Source: Cupriavidus pauculus (GTDB lineage: Bacteria; Pseudomonadota; Gammaproteobacteria; Burkholderiales; Burkholderiaceae). Taken from it: a DNA stretch of 60,791 nt. This document shows, piece by piece, positions 36,545-45,580 of the stretch (positions within the stretch are counted from its first letter, which is position 1; each line of letters starts with the position of its first letter). The notes under the pieces are model-generated. The model had not been told where the DNA came from. It was given only the letters and a program-made list of their open reading frames with translations, and did no database searches. The translations under genes and the position numbers were made by a program. The stretch is taken from assembly GCF_008801835.1 (NCBI RefSeq), contig NZ_VZOW01000032.1, positions 1 to 60,791 of the forward strand. Reading direction: 5' to 3'.

Positions 36545-38314
36545 ATGCCATGGCGCAACATGCTGCCGCGATCGCGCTGGCTGCCACGCGCTGCGCTGAT
36601 GCATCCACAGCGCGTGGTGGTGGTGGGCTTCAGCGCCGTGATGCTGCTGCTGATCGTCGTCGGACTGCGCGATCTGTACACGCTGCGCGAGCGCGTCGTC
36701 TCTGCGCGCCAGCACGAACTGACGCTGCGGGCGATGGGTCTCGAAGCCCTGTTCGCCGCCGAGCGCTTCAAGCTGTCGTTCGTGCGCGACTACGCTCAGC
36801 AACTGATCACCATCTACCAGAACGGCGAAGCCGGGGCCGCCGATGCGGCGATCGAGCAGGCGTTCGGCGCGCGCAATGAAGCCGAATGGCAGATGGCGGT
36901 GCCGCTTGGCGATTCGCCCGTGATTGGCGTGTCGGCCGAGGCGCTCAAGGGGCTCGACGGTTTCGCGCGGCGCGACGAGGATCTGCGCGCCGATCTGTAC
37001 GCCGCGCGGCAACTCAGCCATGTGCTGGGGCTGAGCCGCGAACTACGGTCCGATAACGCCCGCGATGCCGAGGGCGCCGTCGTCTTCGTGTCGAGCAACG
37101 GCCTCTACGTGACCTATCCGGCGTTTCCAGTGGACCGTGCCCGCGACCTGATCCGCCGCTTCAGCGGCATTGCCTATTACCGCGACGCGCTGCCGGGGCA
37201 AGATGCCGGGCGCGAGATCCGTTTGTCGCCGGCCTATGCGCCGTTCGAAAGCACGGGGCTGAGCACCGCGCTGAGCATCCCGATCTACGTGCACGATCGC
37301 TTTCGCGGCGTGGTGTCGGTCGATGTCGATCTGCAGCGCATTGGCGCGCTGATCGGCACGCCGGAACAGGGCGCTTCCCAACGTTTTCTGATGGATCGCG
37401 AAGGCGACATCGTTGCGTCGTCGAACCCGCGCCGGGGCGTGATCATGCGCTGGCCCGACGATGTTGGCGAGGCCTGGCGCAAGGTGCGCCCGCAGGATTT
37501 GTTCGAAGCGCGCGCCGGCATGCGCCACGCCGACGGCCAGTACCTGTTCTTCGAGAGCGTCGGGCAACGCGGCAACTGGCTGCTGCTCGAGACGCTGTCC
37601 GATGTCGATCTCTATCGCGCCGTGTTCCGGCGCATCAGCCTGCCATTGCTGGCGATCTGGCTGGCATTGCCGCTGCTGATGTTTGTCAGCCTGCGCGTGG
37701 TGACGCAGCTGTTCGACCACTACGTGGCCGCCGGCGAAAAACTGCGGCAAATGGCTGAGACCGATCCGCTGACACAGCTGGCCAATCGCCGCCACTTCAG
37801 CGAGCAGTTCCGCAAGGAATCTGCGCGGCGCATGCGCGACAGCAAGCCGCTTGCGATGCTGATGCTCGATATCGATTTCTTCAAGCGCGTCAACGACAAA
37901 TGGGGCCACGCCAGCGGCGATCTGGTGCTGCGCGCGCTGGCCGACGCATTGCGCGACAACCTGCGCGCCGTCGATCTACCGGCACGGCTGGGCGGCGAGG
38001 AATTCGCGGTGCTGCTGCCCGGTGCCACGCTGGCCGAAGTGGCCGCCACGGCCGAACGGTTGCGCGCGGCAGTGCAACTGCTGAGCGTGGAACCGGCGCC
38101 CGATGCGCTGCCGTCCGGCGCGGACGGCGAACGCATTCACTTCACCGTGTCCATTGGCGTCGCGGAAGCCGGGATCGACGGATGCCAGTCGTTCGATGCG
38201 ATGCTGGCAACGGCAGATCGCCGGCTCTATGCCGCCAAGGCAGCGGGGCGCAACCAGGTGCGCGCAACGGATGCGCGGGCCGGCAGTGCAACGGATGCGC
38301 AGGTCCAGCAATGA
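36545..38314 (+). CDS. Membrane-bound diguanylate cyclase with periplasmic sensor
   Basis: A 589-residue protein. Membrane segments at about residues 25-45 and 365-385 enclose a large periplasmic region of the double-Cache type (VVFVSSNGLYVTYPAFP, LSIPIYVHDRFRGVVSVDVDL). The cytoplasmic part is a GGDEF domain: DPLTQLANRRHF, MLDIDFFKRVNDKWGHASGD and the catalytic RLGGEEF near residue 483. An RxxD inhibition site (RAVD) sits five residues before GGEEF, so product feedback by cyclic di-GMP is expected. No EAL domain. GGGAGA precedes the ATG. The signal sensed outside is unknown. Confidence 0.93.
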   Translation: MPWRNMLPRSRWLPRAALMHPQRVVVVGFSAVMLLLIVVGLRDLYTLRERVVSARQHELTLRAMGLEALFAAERFKLSFVRDYAQQLITIYQNGEAGAADAAIEQAFGARNEAEWQMAVPLGDSPVIGVSAEALKGLDGFARRDEDLRADLYAARQLSHVLGLSRELRSDNARDAEGAVVFVSSNGLYVTYPAFPVDRARDLIRRFSGIAYYRDALPGQDAGREIRLSPAYAPFESTGLSTALSIPIYVHDRFRGVVSVDVDLQRIGALIGTPEQGASQRFLMDREGDIVASSNPRRGVIMRWPDDVGEAWRKVRPQDLFEARAGMRHADGQYLFFESVGQRGNWLLLETLSDVDLYRAVFRRISLPLLAIWLALPLLMFVSLRVVTQLFDHYVAAGEKLRQMAETDPLTQLANRRHFSEQFRKESARRMRDSKPLAMLMLDIDFFKRVNDKWGHASGDLVLRALADALRDNLRAVDLPARLGGEEFAVLLPGATLAEVAATAERLRAAVQLLSVEPAPDALPSGADGERIHFTVSIGVAEAGIDGCQSFDAMLATADRRLYAAKAAGRNQVRATDARAGSATDAQVQQ

Positions 38315-38344
38315 AGCATTGCATGGCGACTCCCTCGCTCGTGT

Positions 38345-38839
38345 TCAGCGCAACAGAAACGCGATGTCGTCGGCGGTGATGACCGACACTGGAATGCCCT
38401 TGCGCCGCTGGAACAGGATGTGCTGCTGCACACGGCTGCGCTGCTCGGCAAAGACGGCAGGTTCGATCGGCATGCCGATGCGCGCGTAGTGTTGCACCAG
38501 GAGCTTGTATGCGCGATGGCGGATCTGCAGCGTTTCGTTGTCCGCGCGCAGCCGCTGCCATTCGGCGGGGCTCAGATCGAGCGTGTGCTGGAGTTCGTCG
38601 ACGGTGCGCGCATGCAGATCCCGATAGAGATCGCGCTCGGCCTCGGCGCGATGCAGTTCGTCACGCAGCGCCATGATCTTGTGCTGCAGCTTGAGCGTCT
38701 GCCCCACCGCCGCCTGCATGCCCTTGGCCGCTTCCAGCGCCTGGTTGGCAGCGGCCACGGTGCTCTTCCACAGGCCACGGTCCGCCCCGGCGTCGAGCTC
38801 CGGCGGCCAGCCGTGCGACGGCTTGATCGTTGTATCCAT
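38345..38839 (-). CDS. Hypothetical coiled-coil protein
   Basis: I do not recognise this 164-residue protein. It starts MDTTIKPSHGWPPELDAGADRGLWKSTVAAANQAL; residues 30-110 are rich in Ala, Leu, Glu, Arg and Gln with heptad-like spacing (LQHKIMALRDELHRAEAERDLYRDLHARTVDELQ in part), which predicts a coiled coil. The C-terminal part IGMPIEPAVFAEQRSRVQQHILFQRRKGIPVSVITADDIAFLLR looks globular. No signal or membrane segment. A plausible AAGGGG site precedes the ATG at 38839. It is convergent with the diguanylate cyclase gene with a 30-base gap. No function is proposed. Confidence 0.65.
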   Translation of the reverse strand: MDTTIKPSHGWPPELDAGADRGLWKSTVAAANQALEAAKGMQAAVGQTLKLQHKIMALRDELHRAEAERDLYRDLHARTVDELQHTLDLSPAEWQRLRADNETLQIRHRAYKLLVQHYARIGMPIEPAVFAEQRSRVQQHILFQRRKGIPVSVITADDIAFLLR

Positions 38840-39282
38840 GTTGTTTGACCCCTTAGACACCCTTCTTTGAAACACCCGAAACCGACACACCCGAAGCAAC
38901 CCGCAACGGCCTTCACGTCGTGGCGCGAAAGTCCATCTGATGTTTTTTTTCCAGCATGCTGCGCTGTCTGTCTGGCAGACAACTGAGATGAATCGTAGTG
39001 AGATGTCCGACAGCCGCCAAGTCAAAGATTCTCAGATCTGATTTGGCCGCTGTTTTGGCATCGTGCCGATGCCAAAAAACGACAAGCGCGCCGCCCCGCA
39101 CGCTACAGACAAAGCAGACAACATCACGTAAACCCCGATCGGATTGCAGACGTTTTGACAGGGTTTTGACAGTTTCGCGCTTCTAGAATCCGGGCCATGG
39201 CTGTTGCTGTCTCTGCTATGGCGGATATCGCGGCAGACAGCACGGTAGACGTTCCAACATTCCAATAAGACAGGAGACCGCA
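38840..39282. promoter_or_regulatory. Intergenic region with 13-bp palindrome, upstream of tctC
   Basis: This 443-base gap separates two divergent genes. It has a perfect odd palindrome TGTCTG-G-CAGACA at 38969-38981, and a doubled TTTTGACAG (39155-39176 region) followed by TAGAAT, which may belong to the tctC promoter although the spacers are off. No protein-like frame is seen. Confidence 0.5.
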
Positions 39283-40251
39283 ATGCCTCGCATGCTTGCC
39301 CGCTTCACCCACGCCTTCGTCGCCAGCGCGACGGTTGCCGCCGCCGTGGCGGCTGCTCCGGCCTATGCGGTCGACAACCTCAAAGTGATGATCGGCGCCA
39401 ATCCCGGCGGCGGCTTCGACCAGACCGGCCGTTCGATCGGCGCGGCCATGGTGGCGGCCGGCACGGCCAAGAGCGCGTCCTATGACAACAAGGGCGGCGC
39501 CGGCGGCACCATCGGCCTGACGCAGTTCGTCAACAGCGACAAGGGCAATCCCAATGCACTGATCGTGACGGGCGCGGTGATGGTCGGCGCGATCGAAACC
39601 AATCATCCGCCGGTGACGCTGAAGAACGCCACGCCGGTCGCGCGTCTGTTTGCCGACACCATGGTCATCACGGTGCCGGCCAGCTCGCCCATCAAGTCGC
39701 TCAAGGACCTGACCACGCAACTGAAGGCCAATCCGGGCAGCGTGAGCTGGGGCGGCGGCTCGAAAGGATCGATCGACCACATCCTGGCTGGCCTGATCGC
39801 CAAGGATGTCGGCGTGGATCCGAAGAAGATCAACTACGTGCCGTTCCAGGGCGGCGGCGAAGCGTCGGCGTCGATTCTTGGCGGCCACGTGACCGTCGGT
39901 ATCGCGGGCGTGTCGGAATTCCTGCCGTTCATCAAGACCGGCAAGATGCGCGCGCTGGCTGTCACGTCGAAGGATCGCACCGCCGATATCCCGACGCTCA
40001 AGGAGCAGGGCGTCAACGTCGAGATCTATAACTGGCGCGGCGTGTATGGCGCGCCCGGCATCTCGGCCGAACAACGCAAGGCGCTGATCGACGCCGTGGT
40101 CAAGGGCACCGAGAACGCCGTCTGGAAGGACGCGCTGACGAAGAACGACTGGACGCCCTTCCTGCTGACCGGCGACGAGTTCGGCAAGTTTGTGGACGCC
40201 GAGTCGGCCCGCCTGGGCAGCACGCTGCGCGAACTGGGCGTCGCCAAGTAA
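39283..40251 (+). CDS. tctC: TctC/Bug family tricarboxylate-type substrate-binding protein
   Basis: A 322-residue periplasmic protein with a signal peptide (MPRMLARFTHAFVASATVAAAVAAAPAYA in total, ending AYA). The body has the Bug-type ligand loops: VMIGANPGGGFDQTGR, YDNKGGAGGTIGL, SVSWGGGSKGSIDHIL and YVPFQGGGEASASILGGHV. It should capture a carboxylate in the periplasm and hand it to the TctAB membrane proteins encoded next. AGGAGA precedes the ATG. It heads the tctCBA order usual for this tripartite transporter. Substrate may be citrate or another carboxylate; not decided by sequence. Confidence 0.92.
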   Translation: MPRMLARFTHAFVASATVAAAVAAAPAYAVDNLKVMIGANPGGGFDQTGRSIGAAMVAAGTAKSASYDNKGGAGGTIGLTQFVNSDKGNPNALIVTGAVMVGAIETNHPPVTLKNATPVARLFADTMVITVPASSPIKSLKDLTTQLKANPGSVSWGGGSKGSIDHILAGLIAKDVGVDPKKINYVPFQGGGEASASILGGHVTVGIAGVSEFLPFIKTGKMRALAVTSKDRTADIPTLKEQGVNVEIYNWRGVYGAPGISAEQRKALIDAVVKGTENAVWKDALTKNDWTPFLLTGDEFGKFVDAESARLGSTLRELGVAK

Positions 40252-40499
40252 CGCTGCGCGCGGAACCGGGCACGCTCGCATCGGTTCTTGCCCCAAGCGC
40301 TGCCCGAGCAGTCAGCAAGTCGCGGAACTTTGTATCAACCTGTCGTCCCGCCCGGCTGCCGATCGTGTGATCGGCGCAAGGCCGGCCAACGGCACGGGGC
40401 CCCGGTGTCGCCATCGCCTGCGTCACACCGAAAACCAAAACCATATCGTCACCGGGCCCTGTGACCGCGCGGGTGGCAGCACCATCCGAGAGCCCCATC

Positions 40500-40973
40500 A
40501 TGAAACCGTCCCACGTCTGTATCGGCATCGCCATTCTGGCGCTGTCCGTGTTCTTCTTCGCCGGCCTGCCGGGCATTTCGGGCGATGAAGGCTACGCCGG
40601 CCTGTCGCCGCGCTTTGTCCCCACGCTGGTGGCCATCGGGCTGGCGGTCTGCGGCGCGCTGCTGACCTGGCAGGGCGTGCGCGGGGGCTTTCGCAACATG
40701 CCTGAGGAAGATGCCGAGCTGCCATCGGCGCCGCACAACTTCAAGGGTTTTCTGTGGGTGGCCGCTGGGCTGGTGGCCAACATGGCGCTGATCGGCACGC
40801 TTGGCTTCGTGTTGTCGTCGACGCTTATGATGGTCTGCGTGGCGCGCGGCTATGGCAGCCGGCGCATCGTGCGCGACGCGGCGATCGGCCTGTTGCTGAC
40901 GGTGCCGATGTGGGCGCTGTTCGATTTCCTGCTCGGCATCAACCTGCCGCTGCTGCCGGTAGCGGGCTTCTGA
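40500..40973 (+). CDS. tctB: Tripartite tricarboxylate transporter, small membrane subunit TctB
   Basis: A 157-residue protein with four hydrophobic segments, including GIAILALSVFFFAGLP at the N terminus and LLLTVPMWALFDFLLGINLPLLP at the C terminus, the arrangement of TctB. It pairs with TctA, which starts 34 bases downstream. The gap of 248 bases to tctC is long for an operon and may contain processing or regulatory signals, but nothing specific was seen. Confidence 0.9.
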   Translation: MKPSHVCIGIAILALSVFFFAGLPGISGDEGYAGLSPRFVPTLVAIGLAVCGALLTWQGVRGGFRNMPEEDAELPSAPHNFKGFLWVAAGLVANMALIGTLGFVLSSTLMMVCVARGYGSRRIVRDAAIGLLLTVPMWALFDFLLGINLPLLPVAGF

Positions 40974-41007
40974 GCCCGCACCCAAACGCCAACGGGAGGA
41001 ATATTCC

Positions 41008-42522
41008 ATGGACACTCTGAACCAGTTGATGCACGGCTTTGCCGTAGCGATCACGCCGCTCAACCTGATGTGGGCCCTGGTGGGCTGCTTTCTCGGCACG
41101 GCTATCGGCGTGCTGCCCGGTATCGGCCCGGCGCTGACGGTGGCGATGCTGCTGCCGCTGACCGCGAAGGTGGAGCCGACCGCCGCGCTGATCATGTTTG
41201 CCGGCATCTACTACGGCGCGATGTACGGCGGTTCGACCACCTCGATCCTGATGAACACGCCGGGCGAGTCGTCGACCATGGTGACGGCCATGGAAGGCAA
41301 CCTGATGGCCAAGAACGGGCGTGCGGGTCCGGCCCTGGCCACGGCGGCGATCGGATCGTTCGTGGCCGGCACGATCGGCACCGTGCTGCTGTCGATGTTC
41401 GCGCCGGTGGCGGCCGATGTGGCGCTGCAGTTCGGCCCGGGCGAGTATTTCATGATCATGCTGCTGGCCTTCACGACCGTATCGGCCGTGCTCGGTTCGT
41501 CGCTGCTGCGCGGCATGACCAGCCTGTTCCTGGGCCTCGGCATCGGTCTGATCGGCATGGATTCGCTGTCCGGCCAGACGCGCTATTCGATGAACGTGCA
41601 GGAGCTCTACGACGGCGTCGATATCGTGGTGGTGGCGGTGGGCCTGTTTGCGGTGGGCGAGGCGCTGTTCAACGCGTTCTTCCCGCAGCCGGACGGCACG
41701 TTCAACAAGCTCAGCTCGGTGCACATGACCAAGTCCGACTGGAAGCGTTCTGTTCCGGCATGGATCCGCGGCACGGTGATCGGCTTCCCGTTTGGTCTGA
41801 TTCCTGCCGGCGGTGCGGAGATCCCCACCTTTCTGTCGTACGCCACTGAGAAGAAGCTGTCGAACCACAAGGAAGAATTCGGCAAGGTCGGCGCGATCGA
41901 GGGCGTGGCAGGTCCGGAAGCGGCCAACAACGCCGCGGTGACAGCGACGCTGGCGCCGCTGCTGACGCTGGGCATTCCCACCTCGAACACCACGGCGATC
42001 CTGCTGGCGGCATTCCAGAACTACAACCTGCAGCCCGGCCCGATGCTGTTCCAGACCTCGGGCGATCTGGTGTGGGGCCTGTTGGCGTCGCTGTACATCG
42101 GCAACGTGATGCTGCTGGTGTTGAACCTGCCCGCAATCGGACTGTGGGTGCGCATGCTGCGCGTGCCGACGCCGCTGCTGTACGGCGGCATCCTGATCTT
42201 CGCGGGCCTGGGCGCTTACGGCATTCGCCAGTCGTGGTTCGACCTGCTGCTGCTGTTTGTGATTGGTCTGCTGGGGATGGTGATGCGTCGCTTCGATTTC
42301 CCCACCGCGCCGGTGATCGTCGGCCTGATTCTCGGTCCGATGGCGGAAAAGCAGTTGCGCAACGCGCTGTCGATCGGACAGGGCGATTGGAGCCTGTTCA
42401 TCAAGCAGCCGATCTCGGCGACCATCCTGGCGATGACGGTGGCCGTGGTGGTGGTGCCGCGCGTATTGCGCTGGCATGCGGGCCGCGCGGACGCGCGCGC
42501 GCAGGCTGACAACGCCGCATAG
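41008..42522 (+). CDS. tctA: Tripartite tricarboxylate transporter, large membrane subunit TctA
   Basis: The 504-residue permease has about twelve membrane segments. Family phrases are seen: GCFLGTAIGVLPGIGPALTVAMLLPLT, YYGAMYGGSTTSILMNTPGESS and GIPTSNTTAILLAAF, plus the GLIPAGGAEIPTFLSYATEK region repeated in the second half. It moves the substrate with a cation gradient after delivery by TctC. GGGAGGAAT precedes the ATG. Gene order tctC-tctB-tctA is conserved. The TctDE-like two-component genes at 22-24 kb could be the regulators, an inference from family only. Confidence 0.93.
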   Translation: MDTLNQLMHGFAVAITPLNLMWALVGCFLGTAIGVLPGIGPALTVAMLLPLTAKVEPTAALIMFAGIYYGAMYGGSTTSILMNTPGESSTMVTAMEGNLMAKNGRAGPALATAAIGSFVAGTIGTVLLSMFAPVAADVALQFGPGEYFMIMLLAFTTVSAVLGSSLLRGMTSLFLGLGIGLIGMDSLSGQTRYSMNVQELYDGVDIVVVAVGLFAVGEALFNAFFPQPDGTFNKLSSVHMTKSDWKRSVPAWIRGTVIGFPFGLIPAGGAEIPTFLSYATEKKLSNHKEEFGKVGAIEGVAGPEAANNAAVTATLAPLLTLGIPTSNTTAILLAAFQNYNLQPGPMLFQTSGDLVWGLLASLYIGNVMLLVLNLPAIGLWVRMLRVPTPLLYGGILIFAGLGAYGIRQSWFDLLLLFVIGLLGMVMRRFDFPTAPVIVGLILGPMAEKQLRNALSIGQGDWSLFIKQPISATILAMTVAVVVVPRVLRWHAGRADARAQADNAA

Positions 42523-42639
42523 GCGCGCAGCGGGCCGCATTCGGTCGTATCGTGCAGGAATCGGCGGGGGGCTTCGGCCCCCTGTATCATTGGCGCAAAC
42601 AATATCCTGCGCGCCAGCGCGACCCGAGGAGACCGGACC

Positions 42640-43056
42640 GTGCCTGCTTCCACCTTCACGCTTGCCGATATCGACGCCACGCTCGACCGTGTGCTGGCGC
42701 CGTGGGTGCGTCAGCTTGGCCTGCGCGGCGAAGCGGTCGACGCGGGCGGCGTGACGCTGCGCCTGCCGTTTCAGCCGGCGTTGCGCCATGCTGGCGGCGT
42801 GGTGTGCGGTCAGGTGCTGATGTCCGCGGCCGACACCGCGATGATCGTGGCGATCTCCGCCGCGCTCGGCGAATTCCGGCCCATGACCACCGTCAGCCTG
42901 ACCACCCACTTCATGCGGCCCGTGATCGACGGCGATGTGCTGGTGCGCGCCAATGTGCTGCGCCTGGGCAAGACGGTGGTGTTCGGCGAGATCGAGCTGA
43001 CCGGCGGCGACGGCAAGCTCGCGGTGCAGGCCACCACCACCTACGCGCTGCTCTGA
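42640..43056 (+). CDS. PaaI-type hotdog-fold thioesterase
   Basis: A 138-residue hotdog protein. The catalytic region HAGGVVCGQVLMSAADTAMIVAISAAL holds the Asp of the AADTA motif, and MTTVSLTTHFMRPVIDGDVLVRANVLRLGKTVVFGEIEL gives the back strands; such proteins hydrolyse acyl-CoA thioesters in the cytoplasm. The start is GTG at 42640 after GAGGAGACC. It is followed by a patatin gene eight bases later, so the two are probably co-transcribed and may both handle acyl groups. Confidence 0.88.
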   Translation: MPASTFTLADIDATLDRVLAPWVRQLGLRGEAVDAGGVTLRLPFQPALRHAGGVVCGQVLMSAADTAMIVAISAALGEFRPMTTVSLTTHFMRPVIDGDVLVRANVLRLGKTVVFGEIELTGGDGKLAVQATTTYALL

Positions 43057-43063
43057 ATCCGCA

Positions 43064-43990
43064 ATGTCGATGTCCGCGTCCTCGTCCTCGCCTTCGTTCA
43101 CGTCTTCGTCTTCGCAAGCGTTCGACCAGGTGGTGTTTGCCGGCGGCGGCAACCGCTGCTGGTGGCAGGCCGGATGGTGGGATACGGTGGCCCCCGCGCT
43201 GCAACTGCGGCCGCGCGTGATTGCGGGAATTTCCGCCGGCGCGGCCACGGCCTGCATGGTGTACGCGCACGATTCGCACCAGACCATGGCGTACTACCGC
43301 AACGTGCTGGCGGACAATTCCCGCAATGCGTACTGGGGCAATCTGCTGCGCGGCGAGCGCGTGTTTCCGCACTACGGGATCTATCGCAACGCGCTGCTTT
43401 CGCTGTTTGGTGACAACCGTCTGCAGAAGCTGCAGCAGGCGCCGGAAATCCGCATCGGCATCGCGCATATCCCGCGCTGGAGCGGCCCGCGCCTGGCTGT
43501 GGCCGCCGGCCTGCTGGCGTACAACATCGACAAGCATCTGCTCAAGACGCTTCATCCGCGTCTGGGACGCAAGCTCGGTTTTCAGCCGGAATTCGTATTG
43601 GCGCAGCATTGCCGCTCGCCCGAGGATCTCGCCGACCTGCTGCTGCAGTCGGCGTCGACGCCGCCATTTACGCCGGTGCTGCGCCGCGATGGCCGCGCCG
43701 TGCTCGACGGCGGGCTGGTCGACAATGTGCCCGTCGATGCGCTGGATCCCACGCCCGGCAATGTGCTGGTGCTGGTGACGCGCCTGTATCCGCGCCCGCG
43801 CCGCTTCGTGATCGAAACCGCGGGCCAGCGCCGTCTTTACCTGCAGCCATCGCAACGCGTGCCGATTTCGAGCTGGGACTACACCCGGCCCGAGGCGATG
43901 ACGCACGCATATGACCTGGGCCGCCGCGATGCGGACGCGTTCCTGCGCGAGTGGCCCGACATACAGCAGGACCTGTTGCCGGCATCATAG
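43064..43990 (+). CDS. Patatin-like phospholipase
   Basis: A 308-residue patatin. FAGGGNRCWWQAGWW near residue 25 forms the oxyanion hole, GISAGAATA holds the nucleophile serine, and VLDGGLVDNVP holds the aspartate of the Ser-Asp dyad. Family members cleave acyl chains from phospholipids or other lipids. The first 20 residues are mostly serine and alanine and do not form a signal peptide, so the protein should be cytoplasmic. Two ATG codons (43064 and 43070) are possible. It lies eight bases after the thioesterase gene. Confidence 0.88.
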   Translation: MSMSASSSSPSFTSSSSQAFDQVVFAGGGNRCWWQAGWWDTVAPALQLRPRVIAGISAGAATACMVYAHDSHQTMAYYRNVLADNSRNAYWGNLLRGERVFPHYGIYRNALLSLFGDNRLQKLQQAPEIRIGIAHIPRWSGPRLAVAAGLLAYNIDKHLLKTLHPRLGRKLGFQPEFVLAQHCRSPEDLADLLLQSASTPPFTPVLRRDGRAVLDGGLVDNVPVDALDPTPGNVLVLVTRLYPRPRRFVIETAGQRRLYLQPSQRVPISSWDYTRPEAMTHAYDLGRRDADAFLREWPDIQQDLLPAS

Positions 43991-44062
43991 GGAACGCGCT
44001 CCGACGGCGCCGGTCGATGAAATGGAATGCGGCAACGTGCCGCGACAGGCAAGGAGGCATGA

Positions 44063-45541
44063 ATGACGAAGCGTCAGGCATCAACCCAAGCGGCCCCCCA
44101 GGCATCGGCCAAACCAAGGCGTCGCGCCAGCGAAGTCAGCGCGGAACCGGTGGTGGAACGCGTGCCACGCAAGCGCGATGCGCGACCGAAGGCGCGCGAG
44201 GCCGATTTCGTCGTGATCGGCGCCGGATCTGGCGGCGTGGCTGCGGCGCGGCGCGCGGCGTCGCTCGGTGCGCGCGTGATCCTGGTCGAGCGTGACGCGA
44301 TCGGCGGCACCTGCGTCAATCGCGGCTGCGTGCCGAAGAAAATGCTGTCATACGGCGCGGGATGGGCGTCGATCCTTTCCACCTGCCTGTCGCATACCGG
44401 CGGCAAGGAAGACTGGCGCGACGCCATCGTGCGTGTGAATGCCGAGGTCGCGCGGCTGAATGCGTCGTACAAGCAGCGACTGAATGAGGCCGGCGTGGAA
44501 ATCTGGCACGGCGCGGCGCAGCTCAACGAACGCGGCGACATCGTGGTCGGCAATGAAGTGATACGCGCGGGCAAAACGCTGATCGCTACCGGTGCCAGTC
44601 CGGTGGCATTGCCGATCCCCGGCGGTGAACTCGCCAGTTCATCGGACGATGTCTTTACGTGGCAGACGCTGCCCGCTTCCCTCGTGGTGATCGGCGGCGG
44701 CTATATCGCCGTGGAGATGGCGTCGATCCTGTCGCGCTACGGCGTGAAGGTCGACCTGCTGGTGCGCGAGGACCGCTTGCTGCAGCGGTTCGATCACGAC
44801 ATAGCGACGTCGCTTGCGGAAGTGCTGGTTGCCAAGGGCGTGCGCATCCATTTCCGCACGCAAGTGACGATGGTTTCGCAATCGAACGGCGCCACTGAAG
44901 TTTGCTATACGCAGGAAAACAATCCCGGCCGCACGCAGACCGTGCGCACGCAGGCCGTGCTGGCCGCCATCGGCCGCAAGCCCAATGTCGATGGCCTGGG
45001 GCTGGACGCGCTGGGCGTGAAGCGCGACAACAAGGGCGGCATCAAGGTGGATCGGCAGTTTCGCAGTTCGGTCCGTTCGATCTACGCAATCGGCGACTGC
45101 ATGGCCGACAACATTCACCTGACGCCGGTGGCGATTGCGCAGGGACGCTGGCTGGCGGACCGGCTGTTTGGCAAGCGCGGCGACATTGCCGATCTCGATG
45201 TCGTGCCGACGGCGGTGTTCTGCGAACCTGCGATCGGCGCGGTGGGACTGACCGAGGCGCAGGCCATCGAGGCGGCCGACGGCAAGGCCGATCGCGTGCG
45301 CACCGAGATCAAGCGGTTTGTGTCGCTGGAGAACCGGTTTGGTGGCGTGCCGTATCCATCAGTGTTCAAGCTGGTGCTCAATGCGCGCAGTGGCCGCGTG
45401 CTGGGTGTGCATCTGATGGATGGCGCGGCACCGGAAATCGTGCAGGCGCTTGCGGTGGCATTACGGCTGGGTCTCAAGGCGTCGCACCTGAAAACCACCC
45501 TGCCCTTGCACCCGACAGTCGCCGAGGAATTGTTCGGGTAG
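44063..45541 (+). CDS. gor: Glutathione-disulfide reductase-like flavoprotein
   Basis: A 492-residue pyridine nucleotide-disulfide oxidoreductase. FAD-binding VVIGAGSGGVAAARRAA, redox-active GGTCVNRGCVPKKML with both cysteines, NAD(P)H-binding VVIGGGYIAVEMASIL, and the C-terminal LHPTVAEEL with the catalytic histidine are all present. The NRGCVPKK context fits glutathione reductase rather than lipoamide dehydrogenase or mercuric reductase. An extra 45 residues rich in Lys, Arg and Ala precede the usual N terminus; this may be real or may reflect an upstream ATG chosen by an AAGGAGG site. The enzyme keeps glutathione reduced in the cytoplasm. Confidence 0.9.
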   Translation: MTKRQASTQAAPQASAKPRRRASEVSAEPVVERVPRKRDARPKAREADFVVIGAGSGGVAAARRAASLGARVILVERDAIGGTCVNRGCVPKKMLSYGAGWASILSTCLSHTGGKEDWRDAIVRVNAEVARLNASYKQRLNEAGVEIWHGAAQLNERGDIVVGNEVIRAGKTLIATGASPVALPIPGGELASSSDDVFTWQTLPASLVVIGGGYIAVEMASILSRYGVKVDLLVREDRLLQRFDHDIATSLAEVLVAKGVRIHFRTQVTMVSQSNGATEVCYTQENNPGRTQTVRTQAVLAAIGRKPNVDGLGLDALGVKRDNKGGIKVDRQFRSSVRSIYAIGDCMADNIHLTPVAIAQGRWLADRLFGKRGDIADLDVVPTAVFCEPAIGAVGLTEAQAIEAADGKADRVRTEIKRFVSLENRFGGVPYPSVFKLVLNARSGRVLGVHLMDGAAPEIVQALAVALRLGLKASHLKTTLPLHPTVAEELFG

Positions 45542-45580
45542 GCGATGCACTGGCGCCTGCGTGTGCCGCCGCCGAATCGC

